Assembly: GCA_017964345.1 (NCBI GenBank)
Contig: JAGCSD010000130.1
Location: forward strand, 1-6,109
DNA: 6,109 bases
Reading direction: 5' to 3'
Origin: Clostridia bacterium
GTDB lineage: Bacteria > Bacillota > Clostridia > Christensenellales > QALW01
The position numbers and the translations under genes are program-made. The first letter of the stretch is position 1. Every line of letters begins with the position of its first letter. Under the pieces are notes generated by a model, which saw only the letters and a list, made by a program, of their open reading frames with translations, had not been told where the DNA came from and ran no database searches. Shown one piece after another: positions 1 to 6,109 of the stretch.

Positions 1-580
1 ACATCGCCAAAATACCCGTGCCGCACCCCACGTCCAGCACCGCGTCGCCGGGACGCAGGTATTCCTCCAAAAACGCGATGCAGAGCTGCGTCGTTTCGTG
101 ACAGCCCGTGCCGAACGCCGCGCCGGGATCGAGTTCCAGAACCAAATCGTCCGGCATTGGATCATACGCTTCCCACGAAGGCTTGATGACGATGCGTTTG
201 CCGGGCTTGAACGGTTTATAAAACTCTTTCCATTTTTCGCCCCAATTCTCGTCCTTGACCGTGTCGCTTTCCACCTTGAGGCTTCCCCACGGGAAATCCG
301 GATTGTTCTTCCTTGCCCCTGCGATCCGCGCGCGAAGTGTTTCAAGCGTTTTCAGCGCGTTTTCATCCTGCGGCAGAAATCCGCGCACCGCGACCTCGCC
401 GCCGTACGCGTCGGCAAGGTGTTCATCCGCATAGTCCCAGTCTTCCCCGGAACGCTGAAGCTGCAAAAAATCCGCAACGTCCTCTACGATAACGCCGCCG
501 GGCGAAATCTCGCCCATCATCTCGCCCACGATATCCGAACCTTCCGTCGTCGTATAGACGGTCACACGCAGCCAATCCAT
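1..580 (-). CDS. prmA: Ribosomal protein L11 methyltransferase, partial (C-terminus beyond left edge)
   Basis: This is the N-terminal 193 codons of PrmA, the cytoplasmic SAM-dependent enzyme that methylates ribosomal protein L11. The reading frame is open from the ATG at 580 to the window edge. The N-terminal L11-recognition region (about residues 1-100) is followed by the family linker, with ENWGEKWKEFYKPF at 111-124 and IVIKPSWE at 130-137. Next comes the catalytic start, with LDPGAAFGTG at 150-159 and the SAM-binding motif VLDVGCGTGILA at 181-192. Family members are about 310 residues long, so roughly 120 residues, including the NPPY-type catalytic motif, lie outside. Two residues differ from the common AFGTGTHPTT: here it reads AFGTGCHETT. 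The gene starts 10 bases after the upstream dehydrogenase, with an AAGGAG site overlapping that gene's stop, so the two are almost certainly co-transcribed. The family call is very secure. Confidence 0.96.
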   Translation of the reverse strand, partial: MDWLRVTVYTTTEGSDIVGEMMGEISPGGVIVEDVADFLQLQRSGEDWDYADEHLADAYGGEVAVRGFLPQDENALKTLETLRARIAGARKNNPDFPWGSLKVESDTVKDENWGEKWKEFYKPFKPGKRIVIKPSWEAYDPMPDDLVLELDPGAAFGTGCHETTQLCIAFLEEYLRPGDAVLDVGCGTGILAM

Positions 581-585
581 GATCT

Positions 586-593
586 TCTCCTTA
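586..593 (-). promoter_or_regulatory. prmA ribosome binding site overlapping the upstream stop codon
   Basis: On the minus strand the string TAAGGAGA contains both the TAA stop of the dehydrogenase (591-593) and a near-perfect AAGGAG Shine-Dalgarno (587-592), six bases before the prmA ATG. This fixes the prmA start at 580 and suggests translational coupling between the two genes. Confidence 0.85.
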
Positions 594-1280
594 TAAATAC
601 AACCCGCCGTTGACGGCAAGCACCTGTCCGGTGATATAGTCCGCGCCGGCTAAAAACAGCGCCGCCTGCGCGACCTCTTCCGCCGTACCGAAGCGCCCCG
701 CGGGTATCTGCGCGGCAAGGTCCTTTTTTTCTTCCTCGCTTAAAAACCCGTTCATCGGCGTGTCAATGACGCCGGGACACAAACAGTTGGTTTGCACGTT
801 CGGATATTCCTTTGCCAGCGACTTGGCAAGCCCGATCAACCCCGCCTTGGCGGCGGCATACGCCGCTTCGCAGGACGCGCCGCATTGCCCCCAGATACTC
901 CCGACCAACACGATCTTTCCGCCGTGCCACATCATTTGCTTTACCGCGCCGCGCGCGGCGAAAAACGCGCTTGTCAGGTCGGCGTCGATCACCCGGCGCC
1001 ACGACTCGCTTGTCATATCACAGAGCATTTCACGCTTAGCGACGCCCGCGCAATGCACCAGCGCGTCGATCTTCCCCGCCTGCTCAAACAGGGCGTTTGC
1101 AGAGGCTTCATCCGTCAGGTCCGCTTGCAAGGCGACGCCGCCCGTATCTTTCGCCAAACGTTCCGCGTCTTCCCGGTTCGCGCAATACTGCACGATCGGC
1201 AAATAACCGTTTTGAGCAAACGCGCGCGCGCACGCGCCGCCGATCGCTCCGCTGCCGCCGGTCACAAGCACCGTTTTCAT
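591..1280 (-). CDS. ymfI: Short-chain dehydrogenase/reductase, probable EF-P 5-aminopentanone reductase (YmfI/FabG-like)
   Basis: A 229-residue classical short-chain dehydrogenase, normal length for the family, cytoplasmic and NAD(P)H-dependent. The Rossmann fold opens with TGGSGAIG at residues 7-14. The catalytic Ser is 128 (in VGSIWGQ), and Tyr141 and Lys145 form the YxxxK motif (YAAAK). CPGVIDTPM at 168-176 and the C-terminal ITGQVLAVNGG at 216-226 are FabG-like. The stretch GSIWGQCGASCEAAYAAAKAG, read in two parts at 127-138 and 139-147, matches from memory the YmfI branch. That branch reduces the 5-aminopentanone group on EF-P Lys32 in Bacillus-type bacteria. General FabG (3-oxoacyl-ACP reductase) is the alternative, but no fatty-acid genes are nearby. 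Two positions are unusual: the structural NNAG is HCAG (76-79), and the tetrad Asn position is Asp101. The start at 1280 has AAAGGGG about 10 bases upstream. SDR family membership is certain; the YmfI role is an inference. Confidence 0.8.
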   Translation of the reverse strand: MKTVLVTGGSGAIGGACARAFAQNGYLPIVQYCANREDAERLAKDTGGVALQADLTDEASANALFEQAGKIDALVHCAGVAKREMLCDMTSESWRRVIDADLTSAFFAARGAVKQMMWHGGKIVLVGSIWGQCGASCEAAYAAAKAGLIGLAKSLAKEYPNVQTNCLCPGVIDTPMNGFLSEEEKKDLAAQIPAGRFGTAEEVAQAALFLAGADYITGQVLAVNGGLYL

Positions 1281-1314
1281 GGCGTGTCCGCCCCTTTCAC
1301 ATGATTTTCTCTAT

Positions 1315-1343
1315 ATTGTACCATATTTACGGCGATTAAGAAA
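1315..1343 (-). promoter_or_regulatory. Promoter of the ymfI-like/prmA operon
   Basis: On the minus strand an extended -10, TGGTACAAT (1315-1323), has TACAAT one base from the consensus TATAAT. A weak -35, TTTCTT (1338-1343), lies 17 bases upstream. Transcription would start near 1308, leaving a leader of about 28 bases that contains the AAAGGGG ribosome site at 1291-1298. Assigned by eye. Confidence 0.6.
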
Positions 1344-1425
1344 GCATTTTTTCTCTGGTGCGATCTTATTTGTTTGATTTTTCTTGTTTTTTTTATAGAA
1401 TCTTCATATTCCCCGAAAGCCGGTG

Positions 1426-1434
1426 TGATAAAAT
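1426..1434 (+). promoter_or_regulatory. Extended -10 promoter of the ABC transporter gene
   Basis: TGATAAAAT fits the extended -10 form TGnTAtAAT with one mismatch. No good -35 is found at 16-18 bases upstream, which is common for extended -10 promoters or may mean an activator is needed. The predicted start of transcription is about 1441, giving a leader of about 24 bases with the ribosome site at 1453-1458. A second weaker candidate lies further upstream: TTGTTT (1370-1375), 18 bases, TATAGA (1394-1399). Confidence 0.5.
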
Positions 1435-1452
1435 ATGATCATCTTGAATGAT

Positions 1453-1458
1453 GGGGGA
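1453..1458 (+). promoter_or_regulatory. Ribosome binding site that sets the ABC transporter start at 1465
   Basis: GGGGGA is placed six bases before the ATG at 1465. The in-frame ATG at 1435 has no comparable site upstream and lies within or immediately after the -10 element, so 1465 is preferred. Confidence 0.75.
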
Positions 1459-1464
1459 TTTTAT

Positions 1465-4400
1465 ATGCTCACCTTAAAGCATATTCAAAAAAGCTATTCG
1501 CGCTTTGCCTTAAAAGCGCTTGACGACGTATCGATTTCTTTTCGCCAGAATGAATTCGTCGCGATCCTCGGGCCGCGCGGCAGCGGAAAAACGACGCTTC
1601 TGAATCTCATCGGCGGTTTGGACCGGTACACCGACGGCGACATGATCATCAACGGTATCTCCACCAAAAAATATTCATCCGCCGATTGGGATTTTTACCG
1701 CAACCATTCCGTCGGGTTCGTGTTTCAGAGTTACAACCTGATCCCGCATCAGAGCGTGCTGGCGAATGTGGAGCTGGCGCTGACGCTTTCCGGCGTTTCC
1801 CGGAAAGAACGCCGCGCCCGCGCCAAACAAGCGCTGGAGCAGGTGGGCTTGGGCGATCAGCTGCGTAAAAAACCGAACGAAATGTCCGGCGGGCAGATGC
1901 AGCGCGTCGCCATCGCGCGGGCGCTGGTCAACAACCCCGATATTCTGCTTGCCGACGAGCCGACCGGCGCGCTGGACTCCGTGACCAGCGTACAGATCAT
2001 GGATCTGTTAAAAGAAGTTGCCCGTGACCGCTTGGTCGTTATGGTCACGCACAATCCCGACCTGGCGCAGGAGTACGCCACGCGCATCGTGCGCTTGAAG
2101 GACGGCAAAGTGACCGACGATTCCAACCCGTTTGACGGTCAGGACGCACAGGCGGCGCCGCCCCGTCGGAAAAAGACGTCCATGTCGTTTTTGACGGCGT
2201 TGTCGCTTTCCCTGAACAACCTGATGACCAAAAAGACGCGCACCTTCCTGACCAGCTTCGCCGGTTCCATCGGCATCATCGGCATTGCGCTGATTTTGTC
2301 GCTTTCGACGGGCATCAACGCGTTTATCAATCAGGTGCAGGAAGACACACTTTCCTCTTACCCCATCAGCATCATGGCGGAAGAAGTGGATATGAGCAGC
2401 CTGATCACGTCCCTGATGCGGACGCGCACAAAGCAAAGCGAGCACGAAAAAGACGCCGTATACGCCAACGCCGTCATGCTCGATCTGATGAATTCCGTCA
2501 ACGGCGCGGAAACGACCGAGAACAATCTGAAAAAACTGCGGGAGTATTTCGAGCAGGAGGACTGCGCGCTGTCTGAATACGTCCGCGCGGTGCAATATCT
2601 CTACAACGTGCCGCTGTATATCTATGTAAAAACCGAAGAGGACGCCTACCAGCGAGCCGATATCAGCGAACTGTTCAGCACCTCGTCGTTCGGCACGCGG
2701 TTTTCTTCCCTCAACACATGGGGCGAACTGCTCGACGACCGGGAGGGCGGCGTTTCGCCCATGGTGACGGAACAGTACGAGCTGGTCGCCGGCGCGTGGC
2801 CCGCCGCGAAAGACGAATTACTGCTCGTGCTGGACAACAGCAACGAGATCACCGATATGACCTTGCAGGCGCTGGGGCTCAAAACGAACGAACAGATCTT
2901 CTCCGACCTGCTGGCGGCGCGGAACGGTCAGACCGTTCAAACGGAGATCAAACGCTACACGTATGAAGAGATCATGGCGCGGCAGTTCAAGTTGATCGCC
3001 GCCACGGACTTGTTTGTCGACAGCGACGGCGACGGTATCTGGGAGGACATCCGCGAAAACGACGCGTCCATGGACGTGGTGATCGCCGGCGGTCTGGATC
3101 TGCGCATCGCGGGCATCGTCCGTCCCAAGGACGACGCCGCGATGCTGACCGCGTCGCTCTACTACACACACGATATGACCGAATACCTGCTTGCGCGCAC
3201 GGCGGAGAGCGAACTGGCGCGGGCGCAGCAGGCGGAAGAAAACAAAAACCTTGACCTTTTGACGGGGCTTCCGTTTGTGTTGGAGGAGGAAGCCGAGCCG
3301 ACGCAGGCGCAAAAAGCGCAGGAGCTAAAAGAGTATTTTGCCTCGCTTCCGGATGAGAAAAAGCCGGAGCTCTATCGCACGGCGCTGGCGTGGGTAAGCG
3401 AAGAAGAGGCGAATGCTTTCGTTCAAAAGACGATGGAACGGTATCCCGACCGCGCGGCGCTGGAGGATATGATCTTCAATCAGTACGCCGCCGCGGCAAA
3501 CATGGATGAAGATACCATTCGCGCCTTTATTGCCGAGTATGACGACGACGCCCTGCACGCCATGGTGGAGGAGCAACTGCGCGCCATGTTCAAGGCGCAG
3601 AAGGAAAATCAAGCGGACGCGGAACTGGAGAAGATCGCGCTGACGCCCTCGGACGCGGAACTGACCCCCTTAAAGGCGCGCATCACCGCGCAGTTGACCG
3701 ACCGTACCGCCAAAACGGGCTATATCCTCTCGCGCTATACGGAAACAACGTCCCTGCCCGCGGAAACGATCATGGGCTATCTGATGACGCAGGACGACGC
3801 GTCCATTGACCGCATGGTCGACTCTCTTGCGCTTGAGCAGGCGACCGCGCTCTACGAAAGCATGGCGCAGGCGGATTCCAACGCCGCGCAGGCAAAGCAG
3901 GCCGCCGCCTTCGACGCGTATACGGCTTCGCTCTCGGAAGAAGAACTGGCGGAGCTGTATGAACCGTGTATGCCGCCCAAGACCTCCTCTTCCACACTCA
4001 AGGATAACTTGGAACTCTTCGGCGTGGCGGACGCGTCTTCCCCGTCGGAGATCAATCTCTACGCGTCCTCGTTTGCCGACAAGGACGAAATTGCCGCCAT
4101 CATCGCCTCCTATAACGAACAGGCGGAAGAGGACGACAAAATCTCCTATACCGACTATGTGGCGTTGATCATGTCCTCCGTGACCATGATCATCGACGTC
4201 ATCAGTTATGTGTTGATCGCCTTTGTATCCATTTCTCTGGTCGTGTCCAGCATTATGATCGGCATCATCACCTATATTTCGGTGCTGGAACGCACCAAGG
4301 AGATCGGTATTCTGCGCGCCATCGGCGCGTCAAAGCGCGATATCTCTCGCGTGTTCAACGCCGAAACCCTGTTGATCGGGCTGACGAGCGGACTCATCGG

Positions 4401-4605
4401 CATCGTACTGACGGTACTTCTCTGCCTGCCGATCAACGCGATCATCCGCTTCCTTTCCGGCATCCCGACGCTGACGGCGTTTCTGCCGCTCGCCGGCGCC
4501 GTCGTACTGGTGGGGATCTCCATGCTTCTGACCTTGATCGCCGGGCTGGTCCCCTCGCGCATCGCCGCCAAAAAGGACCCCGTGGAGGCGCTGAGAAGCG
4601 AATAG
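1465..4605 (+). CDS. Fused ABC transporter ATPase-permease, MacB-like, with a very large extracellular domain
   Basis: A 1046-residue inner-membrane protein from the preferred start MLTLKHIQKSY. The N-terminal ATPase (about 1-225) has Walker A GPRGSGKT at 36-43, Q-loop Gln88, signature MSGGQ at 140-144, Walker B ILLADE with Asp164/Glu165, D-loop ALDS at 169-172 and H-loop His196. A linker rich in Pro, Arg and Lys leads to membrane segment 1 (about 262-283). An outside domain of about 615 residues follows (about 282-897), then membrane segments near 908-936, 966-988 and 1007-1028. After segment 2 stands the FtsX/MacB signature, LERTKEIGILRAIGASKRDI (941-960). This is the type VII, mechanotransmission-type layout, in which ATP hydrolysis drives work outside the membrane on a lipoprotein, peptide or toxic compound; here the substrate is unknown. 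MacB is about 650 residues, so the extra length is all in the outside domain. No sensor kinase, regulator or partner permease is adjacent. Family certain, function open. Confidence 0.93.
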   Translation: MLTLKHIQKSYSRFALKALDDVSISFRQNEFVAILGPRGSGKTTLLNLIGGLDRYTDGDMIINGISTKKYSSADWDFYRNHSVGFVFQSYNLIPHQSVLANVELALTLSGVSRKERRARAKQALEQVGLGDQLRKKPNEMSGGQMQRVAIARALVNNPDILLADEPTGALDSVTSVQIMDLLKEVARDRLVVMVTHNPDLAQEYATRIVRLKDGKVTDDSNPFDGQDAQAAPPRRKKTSMSFLTALSLSLNNLMTKKTRTFLTSFAGSIGIIGIALILSLSTGINAFINQVQEDTLSSYPISIMAEEVDMSSLITSLMRTRTKQSEHEKDAVYANAVMLDLMNSVNGAETTENNLKKLREYFEQEDCALSEYVRAVQYLYNVPLYIYVKTEEDAYQRADISELFSTSSFGTRFSSLNTWGELLDDREGGVSPMVTEQYELVAGAWPAAKDELLLVLDNSNEITDMTLQALGLKTNEQIFSDLLAARNGQTVQTEIKRYTYEEIMARQFKLIAATDLFVDSDGDGIWEDIRENDASMDVVIAGGLDLRIAGIVRPKDDAAMLTASLYYTHDMTEYLLARTAESELARAQQAEENKNLDLLTGLPFVLEEEAEPTQAQKAQELKEYFASLPDEKKPELYRTALAWVSEEEANAFVQKTMERYPDRAALEDMIFNQYAAAANMDEDTIRAFIAEYDDDALHAMVEEQLRAMFKAQKENQADAELEKIALTPSDAELTPLKARITAQLTDRTAKTGYILSRYTETTSLPAETIMGYLMTQDDASIDRMVDSLALEQATALYESMAQADSNAAQAKQAAAFDAYTASLSEEELAELYEPCMPPKTSSSTLKDNLELFGVADASSPSEINLYASSFADKDEIAAIIASYNEQAEEDDKISYTDYVALIMSSVTMIIDVISYVLIAFVSISLVVSSIMIGIITYISVLERTKEIGILRAIGASKRDISRVFNAETLLIGLTSGLIGIVLTVLLCLPINAIIRFLSGIPTLTAFLPLAGAVVLVGISMLLTLIAGLVPSRIAAKKDPVEALRSE
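3442..3819 (+). repeat. Diverged protein-level repeat inside the ABC transporter outside domain
   Basis: Two 42-residue segments align without gaps at an 84-residue offset: residues 660-701 (3442-3567) and 744-785 (3694-3819). Shared positions include D-R-x-A, an Ile, a Tyr, the pair T-I, the pair D-D and the pair M-V, 11 identities in 42 by eye plus several conservative changes. No matching DNA-level repeat is seen, so this is an old duplication or a repeating helical fold. A shorter echo, ASLPDEKKPELY (626-637) and ASLSEEELAELY (821-832), flanks it. Confidence 0.55.
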
Positions 4606-4617
4606 AACGCCTATGTC

Positions 4618-4662
4618 AAAAAAAAGAACGCAAGAACCGCGGTTCTTGCGTTTCCTTTTTTT
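4618..4662. terminator. Bidirectional rho-independent terminator between convergent genes
   Basis: A perfect 26-base palindrome at 4627-4652, centred between 4639 and 4640, is preceded by a run of eight A (4618-4625) and followed by CC and a seven-T run (4656-4662). In RNA it would form an 11-base-pair stem with a CGCG loop. On the plus strand the T-tract ends the ABC transporter transcript. On the minus strand the A-run reads as a U-tract and ends the his operon. It sits 13 bases after the transporter stop and 7 bases from the phosphatase stop. Confidence 0.92.
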
Positions 4663-4668
4663 ATTGTG

Positions 4669-5454
4669 CTATAAGTTCAAAAAGGGCAGAAAATCAAGCG
4701 TTTTTTGTGATGCGGGCACCAACGAGCCAAACGTGTCAAAACCGAAAAGGATCGTTTCTTTGTTGTGCGCGTCCGATGACAGCAACACTTTGGCGCCGCG
4801 CGCCAGCGCAAACGAAAGTTTTTCACCGGACAGGTACGGATCGGCGCGGTATCCGCGTGAAACGGCGCCCGTGTTGATCTCAAACGGCTTGCCGTACGGC
4901 AAAAGGCGCGTCACGGCGTTTTGCCACAGGGCGGTATAGTCTTCCCCCTCGGGCGCGAGGTCCGGTTCGGTCTCGGAGAACTTTTCCACCAGATCAAAAT
5001 GTCCGATGATATCCGCGTCTTGCGCCGCGCGCGCCGTTTCCTCATAATAGGCGCGCGCAAACGCCGTCAAATCGCCGCCGAACGCCGCCTTAACCGCCCG
5101 GCGCGTTTGAGCGGGCGACTCATCTACGGCATAGTATTCTCCCCCGGCGCGCACATAATGCACCGAGCCGATCACGTAATCGAAACCCTCCGGCGGATCG
5201 TCGGAAAAAACATCCTGCTCGATCCCGCACAGAATACGGATCCGCCCCTCATAGCGCTTTTTCAGCTCCGCGATCGTCGCCTTGTAGCGCGGCACGTCCT
5301 CTTTTTTCATGCAGTAACTCGTATCAAACGACGTATACGCGTGATCGGAAAAACCCAAAACGTCCACACCGCGTTCTATCGCCGCGCGCACGATGTCTTC
5401 GGGCGTGTCTTTTCCGTCGGAGAACACGGAATGAACGTGCAGATCCAAAGTCAT
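4669..5454 (-). CDS. hisK: Histidinol-phosphatase, PHP family (HisK/HisJ type)
   Basis: A 261-residue PHP-domain phosphatase that removes phosphate from L-histidinol phosphate, the eighth step of histidine synthesis, in the cytoplasm. The metal-binding residues of the PHP fold are visible in order: DLHVHS with His6 and His8, Asp13 in FSDG, SDH with His38, GIEQD with Glu79, GSVHY with His99, GHFD with His152, and SDAH with Asp228 and His230. EINTG at 192-196 is also typical of the HisK branch. Length is close to the usual 260-270. The ATG at 5454 lies inside the end of hisIE, giving a 4-base ATGA overlap, with AGGAG (5463-5467) eight bases upstream; this fixes the start and suggests coupled translation. 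The his neighbour makes this role far more likely than a PHP domain of another function. The gene ends at the shared terminator. Confidence 0.93.
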   Translation of the reverse strand: MTLDLHVHSVFSDGKDTPEDIVRAAIERGVDVLGFSDHAYTSFDTSYCMKKEDVPRYKATIAELKKRYEGRIRILCGIEQDVFSDDPPEGFDYVIGSVHYVRAGGEYYAVDESPAQTRRAVKAAFGGDLTAFARAYYEETARAAQDADIIGHFDLVEKFSETEPDLAPEGEDYTALWQNAVTRLLPYGKPFEINTGAVSRGYRADPYLSGEKLSFALARGAKVLLSSDAHNKETILFGFDTFGSLVPASQKTLDFLPFLNL

Positions 5455-6098
5455 GTCATTTTCTCCTGCTTGACCTTGCGGTCGATCACATGACGGGAGG
5501 CGAGCTCGCGGAAAATATCTTCCTCGGAAATACCCATTTCGATCATCAGCACCATGACGTGATACGCCAGATCCGCGATCTCGTAGATCGTTTCGCGCTT
5601 GTCGTTCCCCTTGGCGGCAACGATGACCTCCGTGCTTTCCTCGCCCACTTTTTTGAGAATTTTATCTATCCCTTTTTCAAACAAATAGGTGGTGTATGAG
5701 CCTTCTTTTTTATCCGTCTTTCTGCCGCGGATCAGCTCAAAGAGCTGTGAATAGGAAAACTCATGCCTCTCCTCACTTTGAAAAACCGGCTCGAAAAAGC
5801 ACGAATCCGCCCCCGTGTGGCAGGCGGGACCGTCTTTTTCCACCAAAACGAGCAGGGCGTCCTTGTCGCAGTCGGCGGTAACGGACACGATGTGCTGTAT
5901 GTTTCCGCTCGTTTCGCCCTTACGCCAGAGTGTTTGGCGGGAACGGCTCCAAAAACACGTTCTGCCCTCTTTCATGGAAATCTCTAAACTTTCGCGGTTC
6001 ATGTACGCCAGCGTCAGCACCTTTTTGCTGACGGCGTCGACCACGATCGCCGGGATCAGCCCGTTTGCGTCCCATTTCAGTTCATCTATGCGCAACAT
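5451..6098 (-). CDS. hisIE: Bifunctional phosphoribosyl-AMP cyclohydrolase / phosphoribosyl-ATP pyrophosphatase
   Basis: A 215-residue fusion catalysing steps 2 and 3 of histidine synthesis: PR-ATP to PR-AMP (HisE), then ring opening to ProFAR (HisI). The HisI domain (about 1-105) shows [11 protein letters not shown] at 32-42, [18 protein letters not shown] at 49-66, the metal site with Asp76, Asp78 and Asp80, and the zinc cysteines Cys77, Cys93 and Cys100 (the latter two in PACH and DSC). The HisE domain (about 114-205) is an all-helical MazG-like fold with [11 protein letters not shown] at 133-143, the acidic site [14 protein letters not shown] at 150-163, and EIADLAYH at 173-180. The length and domain order are the normal ones for the bacterial fusion. 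The ATG at 6098 has AGGAAA five bases upstream (6104-6109). Its stop overlaps the start of the histidinol-phosphatase, and it is probably the second-to-last gene of a his operon entering from the right. Confidence 0.97.
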   Translation of the reverse strand: MLRIDELKWDANGLIPAIVVDAVSKKVLTLAYMNRESLEISMKEGRTCFWSRSRQTLWRKGETSGNIQHIVSVTADCDKDALLVLVEKDGPACHTGADSCFFEPVFQSEERHEFSYSQLFELIRGRKTDKKEGSYTTYLFEKGIDKILKKVGEESTEVIVAAKGNDKRETIYEIADLAYHVMVLMIEMGISEEDIFRELASRHVIDRKVKQEKMT

Positions 6099-6109
6099 AC
6101 CGGTTTCCT

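Noticed and set aside
98..613. Plus-strand open frame of 171 codons
   Set aside because: It lies antisense to the clear prmA frame, has Arg- and Pro-rich low-similarity content and no family motif.
792..1304. Plus-strand open frames across the dehydrogenase gene
   Set aside because: They are shadows of the SDR gene on the other strand; the translated products are Arg- and Ala-rich without recognisable motifs.
1281..1434. Riboswitch or small RNA in the divergent intergenic region
   Set aside because: The region is AT-rich with T-runs, but predicted leaders on both sides are under 30 bases and I see no stable stem or known riboswitch core.
1435..1464. Ten-residue N-terminal extension of the ABC transporter from the ATG at 1435
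   Set aside because: It has no ribosome site, sits on the -10 element, and ABC ATPases of this type begin close to the MLTLKHIQKSY strand, which has a good site at the right distance.
2008..3312. Long minus-strand open frames inside the ABC transporter gene
   Set aside because: The plus-strand frame is continuous with all ABC and FtsX motifs; the antisense frames arise from GC-rich codon use.
3226..3312. Possible frameshift or fused second protein in the Glu- and Ala-rich middle of the ABC transporter
   Set aside because: The frame is uninterrupted, codon use does not change, and the C-terminal FtsX segments follow in order, so it is one protein.
4921..5493. Plus-strand open frame of 190 codons over the histidinol-phosphatase
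   Set aside because: It is antisense to a gene with every PHP metal ligand in place, and has no promoter or ribosome site of its own that I can see.

Overview
The window looks like chromosomal DNA from a fairly GC-rich member of the Bacillota, most likely class Clostridia. This rests on strong AGGAG-type ribosome binding sites, a PHP-type histidinol-phosphatase, an EF-P 5-aminopentanone reductase-like short-chain dehydrogenase, and a large fused ABC ATPase-permease of the kind seen in gut Clostridia. It holds five genes in three transcription units and no sign of phage, insertion sequence, tRNA, rRNA or CRISPR.

Region 1-1343, minus strand, is a two-gene operon with its own extended -10 promoter. 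A short-chain dehydrogenase of the FabG/YmfI type (591-1280) is followed after 10 bases by the first 193 codons of prmA, ribosomal protein L11 methyltransferase, which runs off the left edge (1-580). If the YmfI assignment is right, both enzymes modify components of the translation machinery, EF-P and L11.

Region 1344-4605, plus strand, is a single monocistronic gene divergent from the first operon. It encodes a MacB-like ABC transporter of about 1046 residues: an N-terminal ATPase, one membrane segment, an outside domain of about 615 residues, and three C-terminal membrane segments with the FtsX signature. The outside domain is far larger than in MacB or BceB. It is acidic, contains an internal 84-residue-offset repeat and carries a DxDxDG calcium-binding-like loop. 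It is the least understood and most interesting object here.

Region 4606-4668 is a short convergent intergenic gap filled by a perfect 26-base palindrome flanked by an A-tract and a T-tract, a bidirectional terminator.

Region 4669-6109, minus strand, is the end of a histidine biosynthesis operon: hisIE (5451-6098), bifunctional for steps 2 and 3, overlaps by 4 bases a PHP-family histidinol-phosphatase (4669-5454), step 8. The rest of the his operon, probably with hisF next, should lie beyond the right edge.

All five main identifications rest on motifs read directly from the sequence. I see no wholly new system. The open questions concern the ABC transporter's outside domain and the pairing of the EF-P-type reductase with prmA.
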